Notes under the pieces: generated by a model | Database searches by the model: none | The model's input: only the letters and a program-made list of their open reading frames with translations | What the model was told of the DNA's origin: nothing | NCBI GenBank assembly: GCA_024305405.1 | Contig: JAKNDB010000087.1 | Span: 6,264,501-6,328,500, forward strand | Reading direction: 5' to 3' | Length of the DNA stretch: 64,000 nt | Source: Dirofilaria immitis | Lineage: Eukaryota > Nematoda > Chromadorea > Rhabditida > Onchocercidae | In this document: positions 13,065 through 27,766 of the stretch, one piece after another | Layout: every line of letters begins with the position of its first letter | Numbering within the stretch: position 1 is the first letter of the stretch | Position numbers and translations under genes: made by a program

Positions 13065-15873
13065 ATGTATGTATGTATATCGAGAACGACGCAGGTAGTG
13101 TATACAGCACAATAGCACATAGCAAAAATTAAGAAATTTTATTTTGTTCGACGATTGCTGTGCTGCAAAGATGGAGAAGAGGGCCTCAACAAATCTTAAT
13201 CCGTTGCAAAAATTGTCCGCTGATTTCCATGTTGCTTCTGCACCTCGGATACTCTTCCAATGGAAGGAATTTCGCATAGTAAACTAACAGGATACTAACA
13301 TTTCATTTCAATGAATAACTTTTTCAATTCATATGAATCTAAGCTCCAAGCCAAATTATCCTATAATATCGAATTTTCAGGCATTTTTCTTGAATAAACA
13401 TAATCGCATACCATGGAGACCTAATTTTGTATTTGTTATGGAAAATTTATTTTGCAAACGATATGCAGATTATGAAAACGTCAATCACATATTATTCAAA
13501 AATATATTTGTTCATATCGCAAACTATGACAGCAAAGATTAACACGTACTATACTATGCTAGGACTATAAGACACCACCAATACCTTAAACAAGCAGTAA
13601 ATTTTAGAATTTCCAAATTAAGATAATCGAATTTATCATCGAAATTCTACTAAATGATATCTATGACCGGAATGAAAAATTCCAGCTTAAGGAATTCAAT
13701 TTTTAATTTCTTAAATTTACGAATTCTTCTTTCCTTCGCCACAAATTTTCACCAGAACATGCGCTGAAAAATCGGCTAACGATTGTCGCGAAAACTCGAA
13801 AAATTCGATTTGATTGGGTTTGCAAGGATTCTGTTTAGCAGAAGATCAAAGAATTCTTTCTTCGATTATTTGAATTTGATAGCAGAGAAATCTCTCTTTG
13901 ACTGAATTAAGTCGTTGATTTGAATTATCACTATTTATCAGGTTGACCCGCTGGTTTCGTCAAAAATAAATGATTTTACTGGGACTTATCAAGGCGATAG
14001 GGATAAGTTTATAATAAGGCAATACGATTTGAAGTAAAATCATAATTAAAATATATATAGCTGTAAGTAGCAAAGTATATTATAATGTGATTTGGTATGA
14101 TACCTAACGAATAACAATCGTTTTTATAATGAAATTGTTTACATTTCTTTAGTAGTATTTATGATCTTGACGATCAAAAATGAAGCTGTTAAACTGATAA
14201 ACACATTTATAAGTTCCCAATAACTAGTATTAGAGGACTTCGAAATTTTTAGAGTTAGTTATAGTATTAGAAGGAAACATCTGCTTAGTTAATTACTTAA
14301 TGTGTTATAATGACTAATAGCGCGCATGATTATAAACCTGTTAAAATGATTGGTAATTAAAGATTTTATAAATTTGAGATACTTTTATGATTATGTGATT
14401 GATGATCAAAAATGTTTAGAAAATTTAAGGTAATCGATATAATTTTAAAAATGAGAATTAGATGGTTTATTAATTTTTAGAAATACCAATAAGGTAATTT
14501 TATATTATAAATTACCTTTTATTTTCGAAATATTCATATAATACAGGAATATCTTGACACAGTTCACGACATAAGAAATGAAAAATTAATCATCACAAAT
14601 GCAACAAAGATACTCCACAGTCAACAATAGTAGTACAAAACTGAAAATATTATATATTAATGTTATGTAATAATCACATCTCTATCAAAGATTCAAACTA
14701 CGCGAATTAAAAGCTGAACGTAATTTCGAAAAACCGCCTATAGCATTAGTGAAATTAAATCGATCGCAATATTAAAGTGATTTTAAATCACTATTTTCAT
14801 ATTAGAATTAGAAGTCTTGGATTAAGAAGGGCTATAAAAATCTAAGAAATAAAGACTACTGCTTTAAAAACTTCGAAGATGATTGGTCCTTTTAAGTAAG
14901 TCAACACAATCAAAAATATAGGTATTTATCATTTAAAAATTTAGGAACCATATTTGCAAAAAAATACATTTCTTTTAAGAAAATAATTTTGCGGTTCTTT
15001 AAAAACTGCATTTAATTGCACAAACATTTCATTTTTTTAATTTTTATAACTTAATCCTCATAACTGCTCATTCAGCATCCTCATGCATGCTTCATACATA
15101 TTCGTGCATTTCCGCATGCTGTTGCTAATTGATGTATTCGAAATTTTCTTTGTTGAGTTTCGAAGAAGTTTTAGAAACTGGATCACTGCTCCAGAACTGA
15201 AAATATCCTTCAAAAAGACAAAGCTTACATTTATAAAAAATAGGAAACTTGAAAATCCCATCGAACTCCATTAGTAACCGATTCTATATACTTATATATT
15301 TTCAAGTTGATTAATTGCGCATCGCAAATTAGGTAATAATGAATTTTAAGATTCAATAATAAATTTATCTTTTCTTCGAACAAAAAATTACCGGATAATT
15401 TCATCTTGCATAATATTTGCAAATAGGACACGATTTTCAATTTGATCCTTGAGATAAGCGAATACGGAGCTATAAAAAGCAAGTAATGAATGTTTCAACT
15501 ATTTATCTAGTTATATGATTATTATTCTCTATATGAGAAAAATCTCCGGCTTTAAATCAGAGAGTATCTTTTATCCATTTAGACAATTTAAGACCATCAT
15601 TTTAAAAGATTATTAAAACCATACGACACAATCAAAAATACTGAGTTCATCCTTTCAATGATTTCATAATTTGCTTAAAATAGCCTAATTTGCTTTAAAA
15701 AATACTAAAAATTTAGTCATGCCTAAAGATGGAGAAAAAGAGATCTTGTCGATGGAAAATGTTAACTTCATTTTCATTAAGGTTGAAATTGTTATTACTG
15801 AGAAACAAAATTGAAAAAGGGCTACCATCGTAATAATTGATGCTTCAGCAATACTTTGTTAATCCAAAATCAA
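13064..15873. other. No gene seen
   Basis: Between the TG microsatellite and the 3' end of the condensin gene. Small ORFs (for example 13333-13542 plus and 15231-15482 minus) have no recognisable similarity, no convincing splice context and chance-level length for this base composition. Confidence 0.45.
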
Positions 15874-18800
15874 TCACTTCATTAACTTCCAAGCATAAAT
15901 CAGTGGTCTCTGAATATTCCCTGCCTAAATATACCATCTCGAATTAAATGCATTCGCTTAAAAATTTGATTATCTGATTCTAAAATCTTTATCATTCAGA
16001 AAGTAATTTATAAAAAACGAATTTAATGAGGCAAACATGGAATTGAAAAACTTAAAACTTCGAAAGAGAAGATTTTAAGTCATAATACTGAAATGTCAGA
16101 TAATATTGAATTATAAAATTTATTTTTAAACAAAACAAATACATTTTCGTTGATTTCCAAAAGTTCTTTTAAAACACAATCAGCAATGATTCTTGCATGT
16201 TCAGCAATTATTTCCGACGTTAGCAACTTGCAGCTGTTCAAAGTATTGTAAATAGAAAGCCATGAATCTGCTATCTTCTATAATGAATATACATAGATCG
16301 AGTTCTTTAATGTTTTATTTCGTTTCAATATTTTCACAGTTTCAAAACAAAATCACTTGGAATCAGAAATACTGAATAATAGATTAAGAGAGTTAAAAAC
16401 CTTACTTTACTATCAAAAGCCGCAAATTTAGACTTCGAGCAGGCAGTTACATATTTGAAAATAGAAACCAACAAGCTCGCCATTACAGTCTCTGTCATTT
16501 CATTAGTGACAGCCTAAGAAAAAAAATTATAAATCTCTCATGCTTCTCTATTTTTGGAGTAAAAACGTAAGGAAAACAATTTTTCACTTAAATTAACCGC
16601 AGTAATAATCAAATTTCGGAATAATGCTATCACAGCTGGAAGAAGTCGAACAGCATTATGACCCTTTTTATATTATCAATCCACTGAACATCACACAGCG
16701 CTTCTCTAAACGCAAATGGTGTGTTATATGTTCTAAGTTGCTGTGTCCATAAACAGATATATGTCTGAAATACATCTCCCATTTACTTTTCATGAATCTG
16801 CTTCTTCATTTATTGCTGATTAAAGCAGAATTCCTCGGACTTCCTAAATCTTATCTTAAAAACTTAAAAATCTTCTCTCACATTAGATTTTCAAAATATT
16901 GAAACCATCTAATTTACTTAGCAGAATAAACAAAAATTTCTCAAAAATTTTTCTAATTAATTTTCAGTATGCAGAACTTCTTACCTCACAAACTTTGATC
17001 ATCATATCCAATTGTTCATCAGTTAAATTCGTTAAAATTTGTGGCATAACTGACTCTTTTAACCATTTCACATCATCCTGCATATTTATCAATATTTTTT
17101 TATCGTCACCCTAAAAATGCAAAATCGTTTTAATATTTATAACTAAAAAGTTAGTTTATTTTCCGAAGGTGTTTGGGTTTTAATTTTTTCAAATTAATAT
17201 GTTGAATCTGAGGAATTTAGAAATACAAATAGAAATGCCACTTCAAATTCGTTCCATTTCACAAGAATTAGATGATTATGATCAGTGAACCTTTCTAAGG
17301 TGATCTCTTCTGTATCTAATTTATCATGTAAGACAAAGAAAAAACCTTTTCGTTACCAGTAAGGACATAACAGCCAGAATATATTGCATACGGATACCGC
17401 AAATTATACTTTCAAAACTAAGAGTAAAGGAGAAGAATCGAAATCTTTTTTGCAAAATATTTTCAATAATTAATTGTCTCAATGAAGTGAGAGCCTAAAA
17501 ATAATTATTATAAGATTATGAATATAGAAATCAATAAGAAGACGAATAAAGAAATTATTTATTCTTAATTCTATTTCATAATCACTTGTCACAGATCTTC
17601 GCTCTTAATTCCATCTCATGAGTCATTTGTCACGGATTAGATATATAAACCATTCTTACCTCGTAATATTTGGAAACATAAATAGCATAATTGTGCTCCA
17701 ACTGATACTTTATTTCAGGTTGCTTCACAATACGATCCAAACATAGTAATGACTACAAATTTTATATACCATAATAGTCAAGATATGAAACCAGCAGTAA
17801 TAACTAATACAGTGAACAGTAGTGATATTTTTTACAACTGACAAAAAAACAATTCAAAAAAAAAAATGGAAATCCCACCCGATTAAACGCATTATTCGGA
17901 AGATTCGATCTTTTTCACGTTTCTTCGGTGGACTATCGTTACATACTTCTCGTTTCACTGTCTCGAATACTGGAAAAATCTGAGCAGTAGAATTTGATAA
18001 TGACAGCTCAAAAATCTTTGAGTTTCAATTTACAAACCATCGTCGATAAACTTAAGGAGAGCCAAAAATTCCAACTGCTAGCTGCTTCCAAGTAAACAGT
18101 CGCTTTTTCATCATCTAAATTATAATTCTGCAACAGTTCCTGTAATACTAATATTCTTCCTTCTTTCCAGTCGTCCAAAGTCTTGCCTAAATGCATCATC
18201 GCCTCCAAAATCGACGTATTCTAAAAAAAAGTTGTGTTTATTTCGTCACTAAAAATATCGAAATTTGAGTTTCAAAGAAATGATTATGGACTTAAGAATT
18301 TAATGAGGGTCCCAGAAATCTCGACCAGTATTATCTTATCTAATCATCGGTGTCTTACCACAGACTCTAAAAAGAAGTGTTCACTTCTAGAAAAATCTTT
18401 AACTGTAAAACTGAAAAAACTTATTAAATTGAAACTTTTAATATTTACTTACTCGATAATGCAAAAGCAAATTTGAACAATTTAGTGAGAAGTCTACGCA
18501 GGTTTTCATTTTCCTTTGCATACTTTTCATCATCTAAGATAAGACGTAATGGAAGCCACATTACCACCAAACAGTTAAGTAGTAAATGTGATGAATGCCA
18601 AAGCTCGAATTTTCCACTTGCTTCATCTGTAACTGATTAAAATTAATTTCATTATTCACAAAAACGTTTCTTCCTCACAAACTAAGATCGACTCAGTCAT
18701 TAATCATTATGCTTGCTCAAACATCAAAATCCACATTGGCTAAGGGCAAGAATATTTCAAGCAATATACTTGGAACCAGATCATACTCAATCTGGGAGAT

Positions 18801-21800
18801 CATAAAAAGAAACATGAAAATTTTTTATTTTCATTTAAGTTATTCAAATTGACCAGGTTAATGAATTTAACTATAGATTATTTTACTTTATCAGGTAACT
18901 CAATCGCTTGAAGACTTAGGAATAATCCAGTCATCTTCGATACTAGAATCTCTGTTACATCATGGTGAGATGTAAAGTTGAAATACTAAGCTTTTTGGTG
19001 TTTGATTTTTCTGGCCAATAATACAAATAAATTGCAAAATCTTATCTTGAATTGGTTCGATGAATGTTTCACATATGTTCACCTCCGAACAAATGGACAT
19101 TGCTTCATCTATTTCACAACCATCGATTCCTTCCAGTGAACGTAGTGCTTTATATACAGCAAGCACCAATGATTTAGCATGTTGAACTGATAGAAAATAT
19201 GTGAAATCAAGAGAATAATATATCCGTCAAGGCCTAATTATGAAATGCGAATAAATATTAAATATTATTCGAACAACCTCCTCGGAAACTTCCGATTTTT
19301 AATAAACCTAGATACTAGTTTTAGTAACTTTATATAATGATCGAAGTATAAGAACCAACCAGCATGCTCGACTGTCATTAAATTTTCAGCAACAATTATA
19401 TGATGAAAAGATAGAGCAGCAACTTCACTATCTCGTCCCATGACAATTATGCGACGGATCACCTCATCCGGACTCAATCCTGGTTTCGCATAAGATGGCA
19501 GTAGCAATTTAGCAATCTCGAAAATAAAAAAACATCAATAAATAGTCCAACTAAGAATGCCATCGCCATTATATAACGATCTTAAATTTAATTACCTCTT
19601 TTCGCACGATGATAGATTCTTCAGCAGCAAATACTTTCAAAATGCGATCCATCTTTATCACTTCACTAAGCTAAAATATTTGTCATTTATCGAAAAATGG
19701 AAACCACATGGATTCAATTTCTACATTTCTTACTAATAAAGCCATTACCAAAGTTCCTTCAAATCTGGAATATTTTCATTCTACCACTTCTCAAAACAAA
19801 AAATCTATGCGAGCAAACCTTAATGAAACGATGACCCACTAAAGCATTCAATAGTTGAAATGCACTCAGTCGAACATGTTCACAACGATCGTTGATCCCT
19901 CTATTATCAAAGAGACATTTTAGAGCACGTTCACAAGCATTTAGAGCACTTCCGCAATGTAAAAGATCGCACATTCCTTCGTAAACTGCTATCCTCACGT
20001 TAACATTGCTATCCACTGATAAATCATCAATAATCTGAAAAATTGCAGTGATAATATATATAATTACAGAAAAATTGATAAACCGTTTTATGATGAGATG
20101 CCATCAATTTGTAGATCAAAATTAGATCATACGAAGATTAATGAAAAGCGTTAGTTGCATTGCTTATCTAACTCATGACAATACATTTATAATTATTATT
20201 GAATGATGAATGAAACTTAGATCTCTTCATTCTCAAAATAGTGGCATGAAGTGAAAATAACTAGCTTTCAAATATTGCAAATTACCTGCGTTAAACACTG
20301 CTTGATAAAATTTAGAGGAAATGTGTCAAAATAAGCGCTCAATATAAATAATGTTCGTCTGCATGCTTCAGATCGAATTCCATAGCTATCATCTTTTAGC
20401 AGATCGACAATTATTCCTTGCTGCATATTAATACTTTCCACATTTTCCTGAATAAGTTGATTTTGAATAAGAAAAAATAACCTTCAAATGCTTATTTTAT
20501 TAATACTCGTATGCTACAGCAAGTTCGTTACATTGTTTTGTCTCTACTAGATATTATAAAACACAAATTTCATATAAGTCTTGGTTGAATGTGCATTATT
20601 TAATTCAGAAGCTCATGCTTCAACAACATATTCCACCTGCAAATAATTTTTATAAAAATAGATTGGCAATTTTAAACAGTAGCTACTTTATTACGATAAT
20701 TGTTTGAAGCAACGATTTGAATTAATTTTGCCAATTCATATGAGTTAAATAATAACATATTAAGAGTTTCAGTAAAAATATTTCCTTTGGAAGCCATTTT
20801 AAAACCGAATTGTACTTTTATTCTAACAGACACTCTTTTACTCCAATAGATAATTTTTGGCCAGCGGGGTTGATTTCGAATTTAATTTCAAACACTGGCT
20901 TTGTGTGCGAATTCCTAAGTGCAAATATATGTATTAAATGCATTAAATAGTTTATTACACTTCGTTCTAATACCTAATGAGAAAGCTATGCCAAAGTATT
21001 ACATAAATGATCCAACTTTACATGTCACCCGATATTAAAACAAGGTTCTCAATCAAACTGTTAATAGTGTATGCACTGCAATAGAATTCACCCTTTAATT
21101 AAAACATACAATATCATCATCCGAAATAAACGGATAGAACGGCAAAAGAGGCAGCAAGCATTGAATCGTACCGTTTCGTTAGCTGCCTTAAACAATATTG
21201 ATTAATTTTAAGGAAATATACTTAACATTTAAAAAATACTACATTCTAAACTTTTAAATCTTTTGGCTAACAAAATATGACAAAACCTTCAAACAACGCC
21301 ACAAATTTGGCTCGAATGTACGGTATATCATTGCATCAATCTGTTTATTCCTAGTTTTCCCAAAAGATTCAAGCATCTGAAAGTTTCTAAATTGTATGAT
21401 ATTGAAATGTAAAAACCATTTTGAGAAAATTTGTTCAGATATCAAATTCGTTTTTTCGAATGTATTACGCACCTCCACGAGTTGCATTTCTAGTGTTTCA
21501 AGTTTGCTCAAAAAGAATTTTTTTAATGCATTTATAAGATGCCAAAAATAAAAATGCACGTATTTTCTGAAATGACCTGAAATTTGTTAAAATAACAAAG
21601 AGGAATAATCATAATACCGCCATAAATTTTTTATTATAATGAAGATGTTGTAAAGCATAATAGACAATGTCCATAAAAATTCTTTCCAACCGATATTGTA
21701 AATTATGAATACCATCTTTCACAGCGTTCTTCCAGGCTAATAATAAAACCTCACCATAATTTACACACTGTATCCTGAAGTAAATGGAAATAAAAACAAA

Positions 21801-23109
21801 CAAGAGAGATGGATTAATAAGGCTCCAAAATTAATTCAATTTGAAGCTGAAAACTAATAAATTTTCACTAACCTACTAGTTTTTCCAGACGTAACCACTC
21901 TTTTAACTAACATCCAAAATTTATCAGCACCAATTTTTGGAATAAAGTGAGCTGCTAGTTTCTTGCCCTGAATGAATAAAAAAATGTTGGCAATCTTAAA
22001 TACAAGAAAAAAATCGAAACTCAAAATAAATATTTGATAAATATTATAGATGCGTAAACCACGAAATAATAGAAATCTCGTGTGCTAATAAGATTAGTAA
22101 CGGATTCTGAAAAATTCAAATAGTTCTCTGCAAATCGGATTATTTGTAAACATAGTGGAATTGCAGAATATTTCTATTAGAAAGTGTCCTGAAATTATTA
22201 AATGGTTGAATTCTCAGCAAAAAAGAAAAAAAGGAAATTCCAATTCTTTTTTCTACCACCTCTCAATAAAAAATCCTCAAGCTGAAGTAAATCCGAACGA
22301 TAACTTTCTAAAGTATTTTGCGTAGCAGACCTCTCTGATACTAAAACATCTATATAATAGGTTATATAAAGATTTTCTTTTTATCTTGCAATTGTTCACT
22401 CTTCACCACTAACTCCTATATTTATTTCTTTAACTACAGTTTGATTAGAAACGTTACTCATATTTTTATCAAAAATACGAGATAAACAAATCCAATCGCT
22501 GCAGAAATAATAAGAGCTTTTTGAAATCACATACTTCTAATGAGGTAATAAAATAAGGTTCGTAAACGGCATGCCTCAATTCGTTTACTGTACATTTTTC
22601 CAGGATTTCATTTACATCCAAATAAAGACGTTTTAGAAGCTGTTTCTGAAAATTAAAAACTTTCTGTACAACGATGAAACTAGGATTCAACTAGTTAAAA
22701 AGTTGTTATAAAACTACTTTAACTAAATTTGGAAGTTAAATATCTCGATTTTCGCAAAAAGAAATCTTACAGAACTACCAAACCAGTTAAATGTTCGTGT
22801 CAGTAATTCTAATTTTATTTTTTAGAAATTTAAAAAAGTAATATAAAATGTTGACGTAAAAAAGTACAAAAGAATTTCGAATAAATACTTGGCCACGAAT
22901 TGGTTTTGTAGCCTTTATCAATAAATCACCATAAGAACATAATCCATAATTCAAGTTTGACATATTTTCATCATCCTCTCGACTCTCATTTCTCGTTCTT
23001 ATATGTTTCTGTTTGTACGCTAATTTTTCGACTTCTGATGCATTGAATAGTGGTTTACCTATAAGCAATGATAAGTCCCTATTCATACAGGACAACAAGG
23101 TTTCCAAAA
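15874..23109 (-). CDS. capg-2: Condensin II complex subunit G2 (NCAPG2/CAPG-2), 5' exon unresolved
   Basis: This HEAT-repeat subunit of condensin II compacts mitotic chromosomes in the nucleus. Diagnostic segments in order are: the N-terminal exon 22889-23109 (ending KPIRGQ); 22535-22645 (LYLDVNEILEKC); about 21869-21967; YGEVLLLAWKNAVKDGI near 21720; AMIYRTFEPNLWRCLK near 21300, corresponding to the vertebrate LYRLYKPILWRGLK motif; a HEAT segment near 20300-20450 (DDSYGIRSEACRRTLF); VNVRIAVYEGMCDLL near 19980; CEHVRLSAFQLLNAL near 19860; and GLSPDEVIRRIIVMGRDSE near 19450. Helical exons continue to 16405-16513 and about 16147-16275. The last coding exon is probably 15874-15924 (stop TGA). 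The segment at 23109 begins after an ATTAG acceptor without an ATG, so at least one upstream exon is missing. Family assignment is firm; many exon edges are approximate. Confidence 0.82.
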
Positions 23110-24059
23110 CTAATCTGCTTCCGGATTTAGAAATGAGACTTATATTATAATATATAACAGTTAGGAATAAATAGACAATGACTAGCTAGTAGCATGAATC
23201 TTCGTCCTCTACCAAAATTATTCCCGAATCTATTTATTCAACATTATATGTCTTTTCTGAATAAGATTCACTGAATTAACGGGAGACTTCTAATCAAGCC
23301 GAAGAATTAACATGATTTCAACAAGTCTTTTGTGGCCTCACGGCACTTCTTAAATTGTTTTCCGAATCTTTTCCAAAGTGGTGTAAACAAGTAAAAAGAA
23401 ACTATACGAAAGCGAACCGATGGAACGACCTCTTCTCGCACACTGATCCGCCCGTTTTCTCAGCATTCTCACTCCCGAATGCATATATTACCGTACTCAG
23501 TGCTTCGTGCGCCTTGCGATATTTGCATGAATGAGGGAAGAACGAAGTAATATTCAACCTGCCACCCAAAGCATATACCATTCAAATTATGATCAAACAA
23601 ACGCCCACTACAAACGCACTTCCAGTAGACCCGCCAAATTCACAAATTTGAACATTACTCCTTAGTTTCATGACGAAAGATGGCTTACGGTATCATGTAA
23701 TGCAGCATACAAATGCCTTCATTCTGCTGAATAGAGATCGCAGTTTATAGGGAGAGTTCTGACAGTTAGAGCATGAGGTGTAAAACAGGTATTGTTCGTC
23801 GCCTATACTTAGTTGTCTCTCGTGGTTGTTACTTCATATCGGTGTCAAAGACGGGTATCTAGTGTTTGTTTTCTTTATATAGATTCCTGCGAAGAATATG
23901 ATGTGAAGATTTTGCATCTGTTATTTCTGTTTCGTTAGTAGGAATAATCAGAAATAGATTAAAATGTTGCTCCAGTGATTTCTTCGTAGACTGATCTGTC
24001 GGCTTGAGGATTCTGAAATTTTGCAATAGATTTTATTTTAGAAAGATAAAAGTGAATAA
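23110..24059. promoter_or_regulatory. Divergent upstream region between condensin and MBOAT genes
   Basis: About 950 bp separates the minus-strand condensin gene from the plus-strand acyltransferase. Part of it (about 23390-23640) is richer in G+C and CG dinucleotides than its surroundings, as expected of a shared promoter or of the missing first condensin exon. On the minus strand an ATG-led stretch near 23610 ends at a plausible donor (ACG|GTAATA) and is one candidate for that exon. Confidence 0.4.
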
Positions 24060-24065
24060 TTTCAG
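24060..24065 (+). promoter_or_regulatory. Putative trans-splice acceptor before MBOAT gene
   Basis: TTTCAG, 30 bases before ATG 24096, with no coding exon seen upstream. This is a typical position for spliced-leader addition. Confidence 0.35.
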
Positions 24066-24095
24066 TGGGTTTATTGGACTTAAAGTAAAAGAAAC

Positions 24096-27000
24096 ATGGG
24101 TATAGTGTCGGTACTATCATCATCAATGCATATACGTGAAGATGGCCTAGTATTGTTCATGATTATTCTTGCTGGTAGGTTATTTCGCAACAAAATGTGA
24201 ATAGATATTCGAAGAAAACAATAAACATAATGTTAACTCTAATACGAAATATTTAATTGGTAAAATTTCATCAATCTCTTTCAATTCCACCAGTCACTTG
24301 TTAGTACAAATTCTACCAAAGTGAGATTTTCAGGATACCCATTGGCGGCAATTCATCGTTTAATATTTTACAATAAACCACCCATTATGCAACATATTTA
24401 TTTTGTAGTTGCTGGTTTGGCGCTTTACATATTGAGCTATGGTAATATTTTTATGTTCATTTTAAAACAATAAGAATTAGCGAGATACATTTAATATCAG
24501 TTCGAACTTTCTGTTTCTTCTTGGCTGCAATCATTCCTTAGAAAAACTCTAGGGAAATACTGCTTACTTCTGTTGCTTATGATATTAGATTCATTTTTCC
24601 AGGTGCTGCAGTATTTCATAGCATTCTAAGTATATTGTTAGCTTACTGGATTGTCACATATTTTCCAGGCCAGAAAGTTTCTGTTTTATTAGCTCATCTT
24701 GCATTTCTGGTAAGTTGGATGCATTTAATTTTCATATAGTGTTTTATTTTTGAATTTTTCATTTAATTCAAATATTATTAGTTTTAGAATATTCGTGATA
24801 TAGCTTTCAAATTTCTGGTTCATTCACGACTATAAAGATATAAGACATTCTTCTGGAAATTTTCATCAATTTACTTTTTTTGAAAACTTTTTTAAATTTC
24901 AGGGGCATTTATTAATTGGTTATAATTATTCGGAAACTGATAGTTATGATATCAATTGGACAACACCGTTTTGTGTAATGACTTTGCGTTTCATTGGTCT
25001 TGTTATGGATGTTTATGATGGACAAAAACCAGTGGTATATTTCTAGAATTTTGTAAAGTGATATGGTTTGTCGCGTAATGCGATAGACGAGAATAATGCT
25101 AAAATAGAATCTCTACCTGTTAAGCTTTCTTTGTTCTCTTTTAATCTTTTTATGACCATCTTTATTTCATAAGAATGATTACAAAAGTTTTGTAATCAGT
25201 TTTATTTATCTTTTTAGATGTTTTTCTTTCCTTCGTTTGGAAGAAATATTATATCATTAATGACCTTTCACTAGCGTTAATTGATTATTCATAATAAATC
25301 AATGCAAGATTGCTTTTTCTTTTTCTAAATTTACTTTGCGTTATTTGCGATTGCAGATAAATGAAAGATTTTTTTAGTTTCGAATTTAGAACATAACCAG
25401 ATCATTCTTTCAGGGTAAGTTGGAAACATATCAAACACAAACAGCAATAAAAAGTCTCCCAATCTTTTAGAAATAGCAGCTTTTGGATACTTTTTTGTGG
25501 TACCTTTGCTGGACCACTTTTCACTCTTTCTCGATTCCGATCATTTATTGCTGGCGAATATCTTGATAACAAGAAAGAAGTGCGTATCTCAGGGTTAGTT
25601 TTTATTTAATTTTCAAATTTATATGCTCTTAATTTGATCAAAAACACCTTTTTGCAGCAATGTCCTTTAATTTCAGACTTATGCCAAGCTTGGGACGTTT
25701 TGTAACAGCTTGTTTTACATAATTATATATCAATGGGGAGTATTATGGATACCGAATGAATATTTTAACTCTCCTGAATTCTTTGTTAGTGCTTTGAATA
25801 GCTCATAGTTTATTCTTGGATTTTTTTTTGGTAATCAAACTTTTTGACTATAAATATAAGAGTTAGGGGCTTTGCAGAACTAGGACAATTTGAATTATAT
25901 TTATTTAGCACGATTTTTGATGTATAATTTGAAATCCCTGTGTGTGAATTTCAGGCTCTTTCATTTCGATGGAAAGTAATTTGGATTGTGTTATGGTTCA
26001 GAATTACTATGTGCCGATATGTTTCTGTTTGGCTCTTTACAGTATGTTTCCGGTTATGTACCATTTATCTGTCACTCACAACATTCAGATGTTGTGCAGG
26101 TATTGGTATTCAGATTTCAATTGTCCTTTATTGATGCATTTAGTCCATGCATCCCAAGGTTTGATGTTTCAAAAGTGATTGAGAATAAATATTTGGCTAT
26201 ATGAATATCATTCATTTATTAATATGATTTTTCGCAGGAAGGAGCAGCAATATTGGCAGGCATTGCATATAATGGAAAGGATTCAAAAGGTAACGATCGT
26301 TGGGATGGCGTACGGGATGTCCATATAATAGGATGGGAATTCGGTTTAGATTTTCAGAGTGTTATTGACAGTTTCAATGTTGGTACAAATACGTTCGCTA
26401 AAAAGTAATTTTGGATTTATTTGTAACAGACAGCAAAATTGAGCTTAATTAATCTTTTAAGTGATACTTGATCATACATTATAGGTGAACAGAGACAAAT
26501 CATTTGTAATGAGTTTAATGTGGTTACCCCTTATATCAGTGTGATTGTTATCCGGAAACATCCAGTGTAAAAGTGGAAAGTTCATAATCTCTTTCATTAC
26601 ATATTAATTCATTGATAGCAGAGTGTTTTTTCCAGCCATTTATATCGACGTCTGCGGTGGTTGGGTAATCAAACCTATAGTCATTTAATAACGCTTGTTT
26701 ACCTCGCAGTTTGGCATGGTTATCATCTTGGTTATTTCATTCTTTTTGTTTTAGAATTTGGATGTGTTTTAGCGCAAAAACAGGTTAATTTCAGTATTTT
26801 CACTGAAGATTTTTTTCATTTTGCATAAATTTTTGTTGCTAAAGAAATAACAGGGTAATTTAGGAGTAGAATAAGAAGAGTCAAAAAATATCCAATTATT
26901 GACATTTTTCTCGTTTTATTTTTAAGTTATTTGTGTTTTTTTAAGTTTTATTTATTGCTGAGTAAATCACCGAAGCTGTCGCATCACTTAGCACAACCGT

Positions 27001-27455
27001 ATATGCTACCACTGAAATTTATTTTTGGACGTATTGTGATCAATGTTTCGATGGGTGTCGGCTTTTTAACATTTGGTCTTGTCAAAACACGAAACTGGAT
27101 AAGGGTTTGTTTTTCATTCAACTTCTTTTTCTAACTTTTAAATATCTCCAGAAATAGTCGGATTCATGCAAACTTATTGCAGTGACTATAGCAAATTGCT
27201 TTTCTGCAACGTTCAACAGCCGATGATTATCGGAAAGCTCCCAAACAATCTTATCATGTCTTCTTTTAAAATACGTGAACTCCAAGGAAAGCAATAAACT
27301 ATAAACTGTTGAAAACAAAATATATTAAACTTCCATTTCAGCCACTTCTTTCTGTGTACTGTTTCACACATATATTTTTCATATTTATATGGCCATTATT
27401 TTATCGATATATACTTGATGCAAAATACAAAACAATGAACATGAGCGATCAGTGA
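24096..27455 (+). CDS. mboa-6: MBOAT lysophospholipid acyltransferase, LPCAT3/MBOAT5-like
   Basis: A multi-pass ER enzyme that re-acylates lysophospholipids with (polyunsaturated) acyl-CoA in the Lands cycle. Exons: 24096-24174, 24334-24441, 24603-24709, 24903-25034, 25414-25593, 25677-25784, 25955-26041, 26238-26404, 26636-26783, 26927-27104, 27342-27455 (stop TGA), giving about 470 residues, the usual size. It shows the family's YDINWTTPFCVMTLRFIGL block, an EGAAILAGIAYNG block, the conserved asparagine region SFNVGTNTFAKNH and the catalytic histidine in LAVWHGYHLGY. The C-terminus is short and lacks a clear KKXX signal. Three frame breaks occur (25458-25460 C run, 25491-25496 T run, about 25705), plus a T-run phase conflict at 26936-26942. 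The protein continues colinear with the human family across all of them, so they are probably assembly errors. The symbol is by analogy to the C. elegans member. Confidence 0.9.
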
Positions 27456-27760
27456 CCGCTTTCAGGAAATTACTGTTTGTGGATAGTTCTTTTAACGACT
27501 CAGTTGTTTTCACTGTTAATATTACCAATCTGAATTAGAAATCTTTTGTTAAAAGTTTAACGAATTTGTTTAATTTTTAACTATTTATTATAATTGAATC
27601 TGAATGCTAATTAGCTATTTCAATAGCAGAAGCAGCGCTATATAGTCTTTTGAGGTTCATATTCGGATGCTGTTATACGATTAATGAAATTAAATTTAGA
27701 AAGTTACAATGTTGTTTTCTGGAGGTATTATATATTTTGTGACAGAGATTTCTACAAAGC

Positions 27761-27766
27761 AATAAA
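27761..27766 (+). terminator. Candidate polyadenylation signal of the MBOAT gene
   Basis: AATAAA about 300 bases after the stop codon, in an AT-rich 3' flank. Other AATAAA copies exist in this AT-rich DNA, so the choice is tentative. Confidence 0.3.

Noticed and set aside
12572..13277. Long ORFs of His/Thr or Cys/Val repeats on both strands
   Set aside because: They are translations of the (TG)n microsatellite and of its short flanks.
22787..23109. Condensin start at 23107
   Set aside because: The codon there is TTG, not ATG, and follows a splice acceptor; the true start is in an upstream exon.
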